This document shows, piece by piece, positions 1-11,400 of a stretch of 64,000 nt of DNA. Within the stretch, counting starts at the first letter, position 1; each line of letters begins with the position of its first letter. Source of the stretch: Wyeomyia smithii (lineage: Eukaryota; Arthropoda; Insecta; Diptera; Culicidae); contig NC_073695.1 in assembly GCF_029784165.1 (NCBI RefSeq), forward strand, positions 194,020,857-194,084,856. The letters run 5' to 3'. Under the pieces are notes generated by a model that did no database searches, was not told where the DNA came from, and was given only the letters and a program-made list of their open reading frames with translations. The position numbers and the translations under genes are program-made.

Positions 1-59
1 TTTAATCTGATTTCTAGTTTAGAGGTTATATATCAAAAAGTAAAAATCACGAAACATCA

Positions 60-860
60 ATATCTCAAAAACTACACAACTGATTTGAACAATATTGGTT
101 TCAAATGAACGGGCTACCATAAAAACCCTTAACTTTTGAATTTTATGAAGATTGATCATCTGGTTCAGAAGTTATGGAAAGAAACGTGTTCTGGAGACTA
201 TTTAATCTCACGCATGTTTCTCAGAGATAGCTGGCCCGATTTTTATAAAATCAGTGTCATATGGAAGGTCTTGTAGCCCCATAAGACTCTAATGATTTTT
301 TTTTACAAACGGATTATTACTTTGCCTGTTATGTTTAAAAATGTGAAATCCAGCTATAAAATGAAACATACTCCGAAGACTACATAAACTCACTCACTTT
401 TCTCAGAGATGGTTGACCCGATTTCCACAGAATTAGTATCAAATGAAAGGTCTAGCTGCCTTATAACACCGTATTGCATTTTGCTGTAATCGGACTGTAA
501 CTTCGTCTGTAATGTATCGAAATGAGAAAATCACGAAACTTCATTATCTTAGAAACTACACAACCGATTTGAACAATATTGATATCAGATGAACGGGCTA
601 GTTAAGGGTTAACTGATGAATTATGGTTGAACACGTGGTTTCAAAGTTTGGCTGCCCTATATGTTACCTTTTCATTTGATTGTAATCAAACTTAAGCAAT
701 CGTTATGTTTTAATTTGTAAAACAACGAAAGTCTATTATCTCAAGTATTCACGACTCATTTGAACTTAACTAGTGTCATACAAACGAGTCATCTCTCAAA
801 CTTACAAATAACAAACAATTCATAACAATTTGATATGCTGTTCAAAAGTTTTGGAAAGAA
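60..860. repeat. Degenerate tandem/dispersed repeat block
   Basis: Segments recur at several offsets. A stretch containing ACTACACAAC and ATGAACGGGCTA at about 70-115 returns at about 541-600. A stretch containing TCTCAGAGAT, CCCGAT and AAGGTCT at about 209-295 returns at about 391-477. Copies are perhaps 75-85% identical by eye. No open frame is shared between copies. It looks like the inner tandem repeats of an old mobile element. Confidence 0.6.
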
Positions 861-1188
861 AAGAAATTCAAAGACTATTCAACACTTTACCTGCTTTGAT
901 CAATATATATGGCCTCAACATGATTTAAATGTGGTATCGTACTATCTGAACGATCCCGGTATCGCTCTTGATTAAATTGTTCGAAATTTATTTCGCGATT
1001 TCTTGAGCACTAACATTACGACAAATTTCATATTTTATACTTTAATTACAACATCAATATTTTAGAACCCAAAGAGTGAATAAACCTTTATTGGATTTAA
1101 GCATTCATGTAAATCTATTTTTACAAATAATAAGTTTGAATGAGAAAGGCTGAGTCTGACCGCTAGGTGGATTAATTTAGGTTTTTAT
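861..1188. other. AT-rich unassigned spacer
   Basis: No gene is visible. The segment at about 1138-1180 (GAGAAAGGCTGAG, then GACCGCTAGGTGG) resembles a terminus common to mosquito mobile elements, but no partner end was identified. Confidence 0.35.
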
Positions 1189-1375
1189 GTAGAATTGGTC
1201 AATAAATCGATTGGTGATGGTTTCATCCTGTGCATGGTACGGGAAAGGGTCTATTTTGCACTTTGCACCCTATATTTGCGTGTTTTTGGGTTTACTCTGT
1301 CTGGGTTTACTGTAGCTTTGATTGCCGCAGAAATTTTTGTGCAAAAACGAATACATCAGCGAAAGACTCCATAGA

Positions 1376-1875
1376 GTTGGTTTCATTCAGTTCCCAGCCC
1401 TAGAAATGGTGTATTTCACCCCATTTCAGCTTATATATGTGATTTTTGTGCTGAAACGTGTAAAACAACAAACGCCGCTCAGTAAGCTGAGTCAAAAGTG
1501 AAAATTTGTATGCAGGAGTTTTTGGAGCCGAAAAAGGTTATTATGTTAGTTTGAGGCCGAAATCACCACAAAAATATTTCTTGCTTCCAAAAACCCTCAC
1601 ATGCCAAATTTGGTTCCATTTGCTTGATAATTCTTAAGTTATGCATAAATTTGTGTTTCATTTGTTAAGGAGCCCTCCCTTCCAGATGAGGGAAAGGCCT
1701 TAAACCAGCATAATAACCTTTTTCGGCTCCAAAAACTCCTAAATACATAATTTCACTTTTGAACAGTAAGCTGAGCGGCGTTCGTAGTTATACACGTTTC
1801 AGCACAAAAACTACGTAAGTAGGGTGAAATGGGGAGAAATATACCAATTCTAGGGCCGGGAACTAAATGGAACCA
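1376..1875. repeat. Inner palindrome, arms ~175 bp
   Basis: Bases about 1376-1555 are the approximate reverse complement of about 1700-1875. Shared stretches include GGAGCCGAAAAAGGTTATTATG, read on opposite strands, and the ACGCCGCTCAGTAAGCTGA region. The loop (about 1556-1695) carries one unit of the ~140-bp repeat that forms long arrays at 34.6-35.5 kb and 44.7-45.7 kb, with landmarks ATGCCAAATTTGGTTCC and GAGCCCTCCCTTCCAGA. Confidence 0.75.
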
Positions 1876-1946
1876 TCTCTATTATTTATTTATTTCTTCA
1901 AGCAAATGTAGACTACAGTTATATTATTACAATGTTTTCTTATATT

Positions 1947-3418
1947 CTATACATTATTTCCAGTAGTTAGTCGTTTTTTGATTTGAATTCTGCCCATAGT
2001 AATGTCGATATTTTCGCAGTGCCGGTTATAGTGACGCATCATGCGATTTATTGGGCCATTTTTTGAGTAGTTGGTTCTGTGGGAGTTTTCCGAAAATATT
2101 TTACGATTTCTTAATTGACGACTGGGTGCATAAAAATTTAATTGTGATAATAGTTTAGGAGATTGCACGCGTTGAGAAATAATGTCATTGATTGAATAAA
2201 GCATTGAAAGTTCGCGGCGTTCTTTACATGATGGTAAGGGAAATGCTGTCCAATTTAGCTTACGAAGCGCGTACAAAAGAAATTGTTTTTGGACAGATTC
2301 AATGCGTTCTTCATGTGTTACAATATAGGGATTCCATGCAATGCTACAGTATTCCAGAATTTGTCGGACGTATGTAATAAATAATAGTTTGATTGTATAT
2401 GGGTCCTGAAAATTATGGCCGGAGCGTTTTATGAAGCCCAACATACTATTTGCTTTGTTGATTATTGTGTTATAATGTTCTATGAATGTAAGTTTGGAGT
2501 CTAAGACAACGCCTAGGTCCCTTACAATTTTGCATTTTTCTACTGGTTGGTTTCCTAAGAAAATGTCTGTTGGTGGTGTTACTATTTTTCTGCTGAAGAC
2601 TATTGAATTACATTTTTTAATGTTGAGTTGTAATAGACTTTCGTTGCACCAAGTGTAGAATACATTAATTTCATTCTGGAATATTTAGAAGTCTTCTGCA
2701 TTGATTATTTCTATAAAGAGCTTCATGTCGTCAGCATATACAAGCACATGTATTGATTTATGAAGAAAGGAAATGTCTTTCACGTATAATATAAAAAGAA
2801 GAGGAGGAACCCCAGAAGTTACTTCTATTGGGTTTGAAAAGGAATTCTGAAAGCGAACTATTTGTGTTCGTTTTGTTAAGTATGACTGCAGCCATTCCAA
2901 AAATTTTGTTTCCATTCCGTATTTTTCGAGCTTGAAGAGCAATAACGGTATGTCGATTTTGTCAAATGCCTTGCTAAAGTCCGTATAAAGAGCTTCTACG
3001 TGGTTGCCGTTGTCCATTACAGTCAAAGTGAAAGTTATGAATTCCAAAAGATTTGTGGTAGTTGATCGGCCTTTATAAAAGCCGTGCTGTTGAGTTGTAA
3101 TTTGGTTTTTTACTTGCTGAAAGATTTTTTCATTAAATATTGATTCAAATAATTTTGGAATGCATGAAAGAATGGCTATTTCACGATAATTACGAATGTC
3201 AAATTTGGCCCTAGATTTGAAAATTGTCACTAAATATGAAGTTTTCCAGAGTTCTGGAAAAATTTCATTCTCCAGAGACATGTTAAAGAGGTGTAGTAAA
3301 GGTGTAGATAGTTCTTCTGGCAAGTTTTTGAGAAAAATTGGAGCTATTCTGTCAGGTCCAGGACCTTTCGTAGCGTCTAAATTTTTAAGTGCGTTCTGAA
3401 TTTCGAATTCAGATATTT
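1947..3418 (-). pseudogene. LINE reverse transcriptase domain, nearly intact
   Basis: The frame starts inside the fingers region with ALKNLDATKGPGPDRI (complement of about 3350-3410). It passes DFSKAFDKIDIPLLL (about 2945-2985 complement), the SGVPP...FILYVKDI block and the catalytic box LVYADDMKLF. It then continues through VRDLGVVLDSKLTF into MLGFIKRSGHNFQDPY and YVRQILEYCSIAW, the usual C-terminal region of Jockey-like enzymes. Both catalytic aspartates of YADD are present. The frame from about 3415 down to 1947 is broken by one in-frame stop at about 2682-2684. The usual PQGSxLGP motif has decayed (SGVPP then LLFIL), with part of it missing. It would copy element RNA into DNA at the target site; this copy is inactive. 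Confidence 0.85.
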
Positions 3419-3436
3419 AATTGACAGATATAGAAT

Positions 3437-4155
3437 TTAAATATTCAGGAAATACGAGAAATATTCGCGGTCTGTTTCTTCAAATGTGATATATGTTTCT
3501 TGAAAAAAAGTGGCAAAAATACTACACATTTCATTACTAGTATGTCCTACATTACTGTCAAGATGCATTCGTGATGGAAAGTTGTTACTTTTTAGTTTGA
3601 TTTTTACGTAATTGAAGAAGTTCTTAGAGCAAGACTTGATTTGATGTTCCATTTTACGGTTATGTTCTTCATGTGCAATTTTAATGGCTGCGTCAAGTTG
3701 ACAGCAAATTTCTTGGTATTTTTGAAGATTTTCGCTATTGTTGTCTTTTTTGTATATTTTATGTGCTTTTTGTTTTCTATTTTTTAGGTTCTTCAATTGT
3801 GAATTAAACCACACTGGATATTTGTTGGTGTTCGTTCGTCTTCTTTATCTTATTGTTACATTTTCTGATATAATTTGATCAATAATTTCATAAAATTCTT
3901 CGTTGACATTTCCTTCTTTACAAATTATACTACGCCAATTTATTATGCGTAGTCTACGTTTGACTTGTTCGAAGTCAGTTTTGTGGTATTCCGGTACATC
4001 CTCGTACTCGCAGTCGCTAGGGTATGAAGTGTTATTCATTACTATTGAATATTCAATTGCTGTGTGAAATGCTTCATTTTTCCAGATGTTCAGTTTGTGA
4101 ATAATAGGTCTAAATATGCATTTTGTTTGTTTTTGGCATGATTGATTTGATATAT
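3437..4155 (-). pseudogene. LINE endonuclease tail and linker
   Basis: This is the upstream part of the same element. The complement of 4040-4155 reads YLDLLFTN, the C-terminal signature of an AP-type LINE endonuclease. It is followed, after a small frame change, by CEYEDVPEYHKTDFEQVKRR and then VWFNSQLKNLKNRKQKAHKI. The latter is the lysine-rich linker that normally precedes the reverse transcriptase in Jockey/CR1 elements. One in-frame stop lies at about 3845, and a frameshift near 3425-3440 separates this piece from the RT frame. Catalytic endonuclease residues lie further upstream and are lost. Confidence 0.75.
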
Positions 4156-4392
4156 AACACTGCAGTATCTTTTTGGCAAATCCTCAGAACTCGGTCTATG
4201 GGGCTTATCACGGGAGTCACTCCACGATGAAGTGACAACCGTAATAGGCACGGTGAAAGTGATTCCCATTTGATTTGCACGCGTCTTTTTTCACCGTGAG
4301 ATTTTTTCACTTCGTTCTCACCGTGAAGTGACTCCCGTAATAAGCCCCATAGACCGAGTTCTAAGGATTTGCCAAAAAGATACTGCAGTGTT
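4156..4392. mobile_element. Palindromic MITE/foldback element, 237 bp
   Basis: The terminal inverted repeats are long. AACACTGCAGTATCTTTTTG at 4156 is matched exactly by its reverse complement ending at 4392. The arms (about 4156-4222 and 4326-4392) also share TCGGTCTATGGGGCTTAT. The ~100-bp centre contains further inverted blocks (TCACCGTG). There is no coding capacity. It sits at the junction between the truncated LINE and the right arm of the outer inverted repeat. Confidence 0.85.
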
Positions 4393-4617
4393 TCGTTTTC
4401 GCCTACGACAAGTCATTTTTGCATACAAAATTCAGTCGCAATCGTAGCTACGACAGAGTAAACCCAAAAACACGCAAATATAAGATAAAAAGTGCAAAAT
4501 GAATCCTTTTCCGTGCCCTGAACAGTATGGAACCATCACTAATCGATTTGTTGACCAATTCTTCATAAGAAATGCTATATTTCAGGTTGCCAGCTCAGCG
4601 GCGTCTATTTAGTGGAA

Positions 4618-5560
4618 ATATGGGTCCATTTTTTCCAGTGTGCACCGGAGGAAACTTTTATAGTATGCTGACTGGGAAGGGGGGTCATACATCGCTGTCT
4701 CCTCATGTTAGGGGCAGCGTACAACAGCGTCTGATCCGGACCGGGCGCTGAATCATGAAATACGGTACCTCATCTACTATATCCAAGACGGCCTCCCCGT
4801 CACGAAGCTAGGTAATGCAGCCCTAGTAAGGTAGCACACCGAATGTGAATTACTACGAACAATCCAGATAATATTACGGAACGGAATAATCGGCATGAAC
4901 CTAGGCGTTTGGAAAAGGACAACGATGATTGGCAACTAGGTACTTGGAATGTTAAGACTCTACTCGAACCGGCACGGGCTTGTATCCTGGCTAGAGAGCT
5001 GCGAAAGGTGAATGTGAACGGCGGACACTGCATTTAAGTACCACATCTACTACAGTGGCAACATAGAAGCGAAAAGAGGAGTCGGTTTCGTGTTAATTGA
5101 GAAACAGATAAAACGTGTATTTAGATGTTGGCCTATGCGTGTTTAGGGGTAAAGGGTAAACTCTGAAATTATAGCCCAATCAATGTGTCCAGACCGACTA
5201 ATGATAAACCCGATGACGAGAAGGAAATCTATGATCTCCTTGAGAAGACGTACAGTGAGTGCCCAGGACATCAAGATAGTCATCAGAGATTTAAGGTCGA
5301 GCAGGAAGTCCTCTTCCGCTCTGTATTTGGTAGAGAAAGCTCCCACTTTACTACGAACGAGCCTGAGCATTGTCAATTTCGCTGCAGCCAGAAGCATGGT
5401 TAACTGTAGCACTAATTTTGCACGCTGAAATATTCGTAAGCACACCTGGACAATGTTTTAATCAATGGTCGGCAATTTTTAGATGTTACAGAAGTAAGGT
5501 TGGTCAGAGGATCAAACGTTGACTTGGATCACTATTTCACCCCCGTAGAAAATACTAAAC
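4618..5560 (+). pseudogene. RTE-like LINE: 5' UTR and endonuclease remnant
   Basis: Broken plus-strand frames carry AP-endonuclease signatures in order. LGTWNVKTLLEPA and ILARELRKV appear at about 4938-5015, then IYYSGNIEAKRGVGFVL at about 5045-5095. Next come INVSRPTNDKPDDEKEIYDLLEKTY at about 5180-5255, NFAAARSMVNCSTNFA at about 5378-5425, IRKHTWT near 5440, and VRLVRGSNVDLDHYF at about 5498-5535. The last block corresponds to the SDHY motif of the nuclease. At least three frameshifts or stops separate them. The upstream 300 bases look like the element's 5' leader. No reverse transcriptase follows, so the copy is truncated at about 5560. Confidence 0.75.
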
Positions 5561-7730
5561 CAAATACGTGAACATAATTTGAATCCAAACCACTCGAAAT
5601 TGAGCGATAGGCCGTTTGGCTAGAAAATTCACATTAGCAAGCATTGTTATTCTTCAAACAGCTGTTGAATAATTTAAATGCCAGGAGATTCTGACGTTAC
5701 CCTTGGTTCTTTTAAGAATATTTATGAATTTGACTTGAAAACTGCTAAATGGACATTTATCCCCCATTGAAACTGAGTCGATTAGTTCTACAAAGCAGCG
5801 GCACTTCATTGTTGAAATATTCTCCAGTGCCTAGAATCAACCAAAGCATAGATCACATTACTAAACCATATTTTCGAAACAAAACATTTATCGATTTGAA
5901 GAAATCTATTTATCCCTTGAACTAGTTACCAAACAAATGGTAGATTATTATCTCGTATGTTTTATTTTTCTATCTTCATTTATCTTCAAATGTGCTCTGC
6001 GAACTGCTCAAATACATTTCCATCTTTTTTCTTTTGTTCAGGGTACAGTGGACAGGTGAAACCCATCATAGAGTGCTAGAGAAGCATTGATCATCAGACG
6101 ATTCCATACGTACAGCTTTTTGTTGTTGCTTCTATTCACATGTGCTAGAAAACGATTTCAGGTCGCTGGTCTATTTACAGTGAACATCCTGATGAGAAAT
6201 GTTCTTCAGAAGGGAAAACATTTTACCACCTTCTTCCTGTCGGTGGTTCCCACTAGCTTAGGGGAGGTGTTTTACTCTATTTCATTTGGTGCTGTTGTTA
6301 ATACGCCATACGTGGTGTTCGTTGTTTTAATAGCTCCGGAGTATGGGTGCATTTTCGGATCCTTCGCCCGCCGGTCTGCTTTGTGCCCTTGCCATCTGCT
6401 CGATTTTTTTTGTTCATTTCCTTCTGCTGCAAGATGCGATTGAAAAATTGGTACAAGATGAATTAACTGAAAAGAATGAATGCTTTTTTTGGTGATTTGA
6501 ATTGCCCAATTACCGATTTTGATAGATTTCGTGAGTAGATAGTCGTGAACAGTACAATTTCCGAACAGATGAAAATATAAATGCAGATGTAGTCGAACTT
6601 GTTGTACTTTTTTCCGTAAAATGCAAAGTTAATTCAATCTAATTGAAGTGCAATTTCACTTCATTTGTTGTCTATTTACATTTCTCTCCCTTGATTGACA
6701 CTCCCAATGGAAATATTCAATATGAGCAAATTTCTGCAATTACCAGAACATAAAACAAATAAAACAAACGTTATTTGTGCCCCTATCAAGGACTTTGGCT
6801 TTCCCTTCTTCAATCTTTATGAAGTCGACGGTTTGTCTCCGTTTTTCTGGTTCAATTCATTGCGTGTAAACAAAATTTCCATTTAGCAAGGCTGAAGGTG
6901 TCCTCTGTCAGTTTTTAGCCATAAACCATAAAGTGAGATTACAGAAAACTGCAAAACCGCACTAATGGGTGCGAGAAAAATTTGATCCGAAAGGCTGACA
7001 AACTCCACCCCTCCATCGAAAAGTCAGAATAGAATCCCCTTCCCGTGGGAATCGCTGCAAGTGGTCGCTCGAAATCGAAAAGTTGATTAGGGGTGCGATT
7101 TTTACGACGAACGGCGCGCGCGCACGCATGGTTGCCGGGAAGCGCTACCAGGGCCAGGAACGGTGACTTCTGTTGCCAATCGCTGAAGGGAAGGCAGACG
7201 CACTTGGGACGAGCAAGAGTACGGGTGGAATCCTTCGCTCCGAATTGTTTCTTGTTTTCCAATTCCCTCGAGCGATGTTTTCCACTTCATAGTGTACGCA
7301 GTTCGTAGTTTGCTGATTGATGACTATCGACACGACGAGAACGATTGTTTGGGGACTGGCAATTTCCTTTATCTTACAAACTCCATCATTAGTTATGGTC
7401 AATTCAGTGCTGGGCCATTCCTGGTTGTTAGCTTCCACTCGGCTATTGAAGAATTTGATTCCACATAGAAAACATGTTTTTTGGCTATGCGCCTTGTGGC
7501 GCCAGACCCCTTAAAAATAAAAGTCATAATTTCGAAACATGGCTATGACAACAATTTTTTTTTGACTGTAGTAAACTCTTAGGTACCAAAATTTTTTGAA
7601 TGAAAAAAGAGCTTAGTATTTTTTTTTTGTTTTCGAATAAAGTTATGATAAAACTTAAAATAAAAGTGATCTTATTTTATAAAACTTATAAAAAGTGATC
7701 AAAACATGACCACGTGGTTTAGGAACGCCC
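5561..7730. other. Unassigned intronic/intergenic sequence
   Basis: No gene is recognised. A good splice-acceptor-like tract ends in TTTTGTTCAG at about 6042 on the plus strand, followed by a hydrophobic open frame without an ATG at its start (about 6087-6443); I see no family match. The part at 6960-7260 is more GC-rich (CGCGCGCGC at about 7115) and unlike its AT-rich surroundings. Confidence 0.3.
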
Positions 7731-7734
7731 TAAG

Positions 7735-7890
7735 CCAACGTAGAAGCGAGGAACCCGGTGAGCTATTACTCTGCCGCACTTCGACGCACTTCTGCATGCC
7801 CTAGGGGCACTAAAATTCACAGGAATGGTTAAAAAGCTATAAAAATATAAAGGGCAACTATTTTGAGCTTTGGAGCAACTTTTTTTTCGC
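7735..7890. repeat. Dispersed repeat, copy 1
   Basis: Contains AACGTAGAAGCGAGGAACC, GAGCTATTACTCTG, CGACGCACTTCTG, CACTAAAATTCACAGGAATG and AAAAAGCTATAAA. The same ordered blocks occur at about 11,235-11,345 and 15,880-15,950. Confidence 0.65.
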
Positions 7891-8261
7891 TTTTGTCGAC
7901 GAGTTCGATTAATGGAAGGTACAGTTACGCTTTTGAATGTTATTACAAGTTTTGAATTCAAAAGCATAGAATGAATATAAAAAATTAATGTTTTAGTTTT
8001 TTTTAAATTTTTTATTATAGAGCTAACAGCTTTTTCGATTGATTGCAAAATTTTGTCTTTACAAATTTATACAAAATTCTGCAACTGACCTTGTCCTTCC
8101 AAAAAAACATACACTATATAGAAAGTTTATATTTTATATTTTTATTTATTTTTGAAAAATTTTTTTTTTTGAAGTTATTTTTTGTTAGTTTATCATGTGT
8201 AGCTTTCGTAGAAATAAGTCAGTGTTTGTGTTTTTTTTAACATTCTTTTTGTCTCATAGTG

Positions 8262-8760
8262 CATATTTTGACGTAGAACTACGTCTTTCAGAAAGTTACG
8301 CTGCATAGGGATGTAAAATGAAAACCTGAATAATTTTGAACGCCTGTAAGTCGTTTTTTTCAACGGATTTCCTTCGTTTATGCAACAATCGTTAGAAATA
8401 TTAAGTATGCACCCACTCAAATTGCAATTTGATTATGCGGAATGTCGTACTATTGAAAATTGTCAAGCAGATTTCGTTTGCTTGCTCTCCCTAACACGGT
8501 CGATTGAATATTATAACTTGTTTTACTGGGAATGCACTCTTTGAGTTATATAAGACCCTCAATCTGCTCAAATCACTCATTTTACTAGTGGAAGATAGGA
8601 AGGACGGTCCCAATTTAGTAGCAGCTGGTAGCAGCAGCCGGCAGCAATAGTTGCAGCGAATACCAGTAACGGTTAAGGTAGCTTTCGGCTCAAAAAAATA
8701 ATTATACTAGCAGTTGGTGGGACACCAACGGCTATTTCGTCCGGTGAGTATTCTGGATTC
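8262..8760 (+). repeat. Promoter-like dispersed repeat, copy A
   Basis: Begins with the palindrome GACGTAGAACTACGTC and the block CATAGGGATGTAAAATGAAA. These also open the copy at 58.5 kb and, inverted, the copies at 25.8 and 27.4 kb. Further on there is CTATTGAAAATTGTCAAGC. A TATA-like box TTATATAAG (about 8536-8545) is followed about 30 bases later by CAAATCACTCATTTTACTAG, an initiator-like segment. After that come clusters of AGCAGC. No open frame follows. It resembles a copy of a repeated polymerase II promoter unit. Confidence 0.55.
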
Positions 8761-9379
8761 TAGCAATCAAAATCTGCTGGCCGTCTAATTTTCAGTGTGA
8801 ACTTCTTACTGTGCTGTCGGAGTGCCTTATTTCCACTGTCGGTATAACACAGAGATGCGATCAGCGTTATATCCGATTAAAAATTGAACAACAAACTAGC
8901 TTTTTAGGATAGAACAAATAAATGATTGAAGATTTAATATTTTCTCAAGAGGTTTTTTGCTAGAATTACATAAAAGCGAAATACTTTTTTAATCTACATG
9001 CATTCTGACTGTTGAAACTTGTTTGCGCCGTTTCATTCCTAGTGAAGTTGTATTTTTTGTGTAAATTAAAGTCCGGAAGGACTTATTCTTTTAAAAATAT
9101 TTATCAGTGCCCGATAGCCTCCAAATGTATTAGTGGCCGATCAAATAAACAAACAAATAAAAATATTCATTACACTTCATTCAAAATGTTGATGGTTAAG
9201 TCGACTTTACGGCAGCAATTCGAACACCATCCTCATTTCTGTCAACACGAACAGATTTTTTTTTGTCTTCCAGCCGCATAGCTGTAATATGCAACACGCA
9301 ACAGCATAATAAACTGTTGTGTAACTGAGAGTGCGCCGCATCTTCTGCTATCTGCTTCCAATCGTCAAGAAAAGAAGAA

Positions 9380-9690
9380 AACGCTTGACGGTCCAAGCCG
9401 GAACACGATACTGGTTATATTGTTGCGTGTATGAGAGCTCCATCGGGATTTTTCCGCTGTTTACCAACATAAAATGCAACTCGTTACGTCTTGTGTCCAG
9501 CGAAACTTGACAAAAAGGCGGAGCTAATTACAAAACGGGCGTTGTCTCTTGCAACATCTCTCATTCTTTGGGCTATATAATAGCCTTCTTCTGTTCAAAC
9601 AAATCATTTTACTATGAGATTGTGCGATCGTCGGACTTAATTTAGCAGCCGCGGATTAAATTGAGAATCTGGCACATTAAATTAAACTCC
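9380..9690 (+). repeat. Promoter-like dispersed repeat, copy B
   Basis: Shares GTTGCGTGTATGAGAGCTCC and ATCGG with the reverse complement of about 26,300-26,480. It has a TATA-like GGCTATATAATAGCC at about 9571-9585, followed by AAATCATTTTACTATGAG, which matches the post-TATA segment of copy A. No coding frame follows. Confidence 0.5.
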
Positions 9691-10286
9691 TAACGCATTT
9701 TTGCTGTATATCTCAAGTGACATCGAAACGATAGAGCCAAGCTTCGATCTTGATCTTGTAATAAGTCTTTACACATAAGCCTTTACACATAACCCTTGTG
9801 ACTTTTTTTTGAAATGCCGTCAATGTTTAGCTAATCTTTTATTGATTTTAATAATTTTTTTTAAATTAGCTTCTCAAATAATTAATTTTAATATTTCTTT
9901 TTAACTTATTTTTCTCACAATTTTTTTCAGAGTGTATATTTTTTCAGAAAGAAAAAAATATTATCTGCAACTTTTCCTAAGACGTTACACCATTCGAACT
10001 AACCGGTTTGACTCAAACCATATTTGTAATGATCAATACTTTTTCTGCGTAGCATTTCCACATAGCGTTTCAAAAACGAATCGTGATTAAAAAAACAATA
10101 GCACAAAATGGCATCTTCTACCCATAGAACCAAAAAAAGTTTCAACGAAAATGAAAATGGTTGCCCGTTTTTTATGGAATTACTCAGTGTTTCTCCATTT
10201 TCTTCCAATAAACGAGTATCTCGTTTAAAACAAAATAACAGTGTTTATGAATGTGATTACATGAAAAACGCTAGAACATAAATAAG

Positions 10287-11074
10287 CAGTGGTGGGCACC
10301 ATTCCGCTAATTCGCTAATTAGCGACGCTAAAATTCAGTTAGCGATTTAGCGATTTCGCTAATTTTTGAGCTGGTTAGCGAAACTGCTAGCGTCGCTAAA
10401 ATTTTGGCCTTCGAAACGCTAATCGCTAATTCGCTAAATTTTGTAGAGAAGCGACAATAGAAATATTTAGAAAAACTGTGAATTGCTGATGGCTTACGTT
10501 AATTGCTTCGAAAGATGAACAAACGAAAGTTACTTTTGTCAGTTTTTGTTTACCTTAGAATGGAGTTCCAGTTATCGTACAAGTCACAGGAGCATTTTGA
10601 AGAACAAGCACAAGGTCTAGGTTGAATTTTCGGCACACCAAGAACTTTGGTAAATTGCAAAGCGCTTGAAATTATGACAACTTTGGTTCTTTTTCGATTC
10701 AGATAATAATTGAATTTTTATGAAAACATTCCTAAGAGTATCTATTTTCAATGCAAGCTAGATAACTTTTGTTATTCTTGTTTTTACAAAATCAAATATG
10801 AATACCGTTTCGTGAACCTCTTACTGTAAATAGCTTTAAAAAGTAATTGTTTTCGTTTGTTTAACCAAAACAGATCAAAGTAGTCCAAATCTTACAAAAC
10901 ACGAGCAATGAATATAGCGATATAACAATTTACATATTAAAAAGTTAGCGATTAGCGAAAGTTCCGCTAATGTGGGTTTAGCGTTTAGCGTTCAGCGATT
11001 ATCGAGCTAAATTTTCCGGTTAGCGACTTAGCGATTAGCGTCGCTAAATTTTCGGTTAGCGGTGCCCACCACTG
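10287..11074. mobile_element. Non-autonomous hAT element, 788 bp
   Basis: The ends are perfect inverted repeats, CAGTGGTGGGCACC at the left and GGTGCCCACCACTG at the right. An exact 8-bp target duplication TAAATAAG flanks them (10,279-10,286 and 11,075-11,082). Eight-base duplications and CAG...CTG ends are diagnostic of the hAT superfamily. Subterminal regions are packed with the short motif TTAGCGA/TCGCTAA on both strands, likely the transposase-binding repeats. The middle has no transposase frame. Confidence 0.93.
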
Positions 11075-11124
11075 TAAATAAGACATAGAAAAACACTGAT
11101 CGACAAAATGAAAAAAAAGTGTAT

Positions 11125-11400
11125 TCCAAAAGCTATAATAGGTTTTTAGCCATTCCTGCTGATTTTGGTGCCCCCAGTCACCCACATTTTTTCAGAGACT
11201 TCAGTGAGTTTTCTCGTAAACATAACGTTGAAGCGACGAACCTGGCGAGCAACTACTATGCGACACCCTCATGTAAGTTGACGCGTTTTGGTAATGGCTA
11301 AGGGCACCAAAATTCACAAGAATGCCTTAAAAGCTATAATCTTCCTAGGGCAGCTATTTCGAACTGCAGGGCAACATTTTTTTCGCTTCTATCTGTTTCG
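11125..11400. repeat. Dispersed repeat, copy 2, with partial inverted ends
   Basis: AAAGCTATAATAGG, then GCCATTCCTG and ATTTTGGTGCC at the left are mirrored by GGGCACCAAAATTCAC and AAAAGCTATAAT at about 11,300-11,340. The inner blocks match copy 1 at 7.7 kb. It is probably a small inverted-repeat element, and copies 1 and 3 are partial copies of it. Confidence 0.6.

Larger units (their letters stand above)
1878..4155 (-). mobile_element. Non-LTR retrotransposon (LINE), 5'-truncated
   Basis: Read on the minus strand, this holds the end of an endonuclease domain, a basic linker, a reverse transcriptase and the C-terminal region, then an A-rich tail ((AAATA)n) at about 1880-1893. Domain order and motifs fit a Jockey/CR1-type LINE. 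Its 5' side stops exactly where the MITE at 4156-4392 begins, and the rest of the endonuclease is not found beyond it. The reading frame has only a few stops and one frameshift, so the insertion is fairly recent compared with other LINE remnants here. No clear target-site duplication was found. Confidence 0.85.
1189..4575. mobile_element. Composite element bounded by ~180-bp inverted repeats
   Basis: The segment at about 1189-1370 reappears as its reverse complement at about 4393-4575. Shared landmarks are GAATTGGTCAA, AATCGATT, TTTTGCACTTT and CGTGTTTTTGGGTTTACTC. Arms look roughly 80-90% identical. Between the arms lie an inner palindrome (1376-1875), a minus-strand LINE (1878-4155) and a MITE (4156-4392). 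This is best read as a foldback-type or long-inverted-repeat transposon that collected later insertions. No transposase of its own is seen. Confidence 0.7.

Noticed and set aside
6087..6443. 118-codon hydrophobic open frame on the plus strand
   Set aside because: It begins at TTG with the first ATG well inside, has no recognisable family, and low-complexity T-rich DNA readily gives hydrophobic frames. The acceptor-like tract before it lacks a matching donor.
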